Source: Thalassotalea sp. G2M2-11 (GTDB taxonomy: Bacteria; Pseudomonadota; Gammaproteobacteria; Enterobacterales; Alteromonadaceae). From it: DNA of 64,000 nucleotides. Positions 63,867-64,000 of the stretch are shown in pieces. Each line of letters begins with the position of its first letter. Position 1 is the first letter of the stretch. The DNA lies in the NCBI RefSeq assembly GCF_017168195.1, contig NZ_JADNYL010000002.1, forward strand, positions 1,076,509-1,140,508, in the 5' to 3' direction. The position numbers and the translations under genes are program-made. The notes beneath the pieces are model-generated. The model made no database searches, had not been told where the DNA came from, and worked only from the letters and a program-made list of their open reading frames with translations.

Positions 63867-64000
63867 GAACGGCTTTAATAATGGTTATTTTCGATAACGA
63901 TATAGTAAATGTATTGAATTATCTTTAACTAAGAAGCGTCAATGAAGAGGGTTAATATTGACGATTAAAACACAGATAGTAAAAAGCCCAGTCAGAGACT

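Overview
The window looks like a piece of chromosome from a moderately AT-rich marine gammaproteobacterium of the order Alteromonadales, most likely Colwelliaceae (Colwellia or Thalassotalea-like). This is an inference from gene content: an ArcA regulator beside a free HptA-type phosphotransfer protein (the Shewanella-style Arc arrangement), FabY-type ketosynthase, FolE2, all-alpha dUTPase, PssA of the enterobacterial type, and short dispersed hairpin repeats. No rRNA, tRNA, CRISPR array, prophage or insertion sequence was found.

Layout. 1-5.2 kb: the 3' part of rsmC, a membrane histidine kinase, arcA, convergent hptA, then folE2. 5.7-11.6 kb: gltBD glutamate synthase behind a long AT-rich leader. 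11.7-15.6 kb: a periplasmic solute-binding protein, fabY, and a divergent DJ-1/AraC regulator with several palindromes between the two. 15.6-21.0 kb: an ArsR-family regulator carrying the two cysteines of persulfide sensors (SqrR/BigR/YgaV), divergent from an operon of an RND exporter, a LolA-like periplasmic protein, an outer-membrane barrel and a YgaP-like DUF2892 membrane protein. 21-27.5 kb: housekeeping and small genes (dUTPase, membrane-tethered LuxR, cytochrome b561, DUF442, mtnN, CobD-like, rhodanese, TRIC channel).

27.5-37.4 kb (nearly all on the minus strand) holds a nitrous oxide reductase locus, nosR-nosZ-nosD-nosF-nosY-nosL, with two FNR-type sites ahead of nosR, a perfect palindrome at its predicted transcription start, a small unrecognised gene upstream, and a terminator between nosZ and nosD. 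It would let the cell use N2O as electron acceptor; no other denitrification genes are in view. ArcA/HptA and FNR-type control fit a facultative respiratory life.

37.6-64 kb is mainly core: tyrS, a MepM-like endopeptidase with anmK (cell-wall turnover), a LysR-controlled doxX-azoR-pirin group, ssb, pssA, fadH, a GreA-like factor, yajR, uvrA, a TlpA-like thioredoxin, a split spermidine-synthase-like pair whose catalytic half carries a signal peptide, PaiB-like protein, a PEGA/SUMF1 protein that lacks the formylglycine-generating cysteines, rluF and a LytS-type kinase without an adjacent regulator. Two copies of a roughly 60-bp hairpin repeat lie at 32.7 and 47.7 kb. The strongest candidates for new biology are the persulfide-sensor/RND envelope operon and the nos control region.
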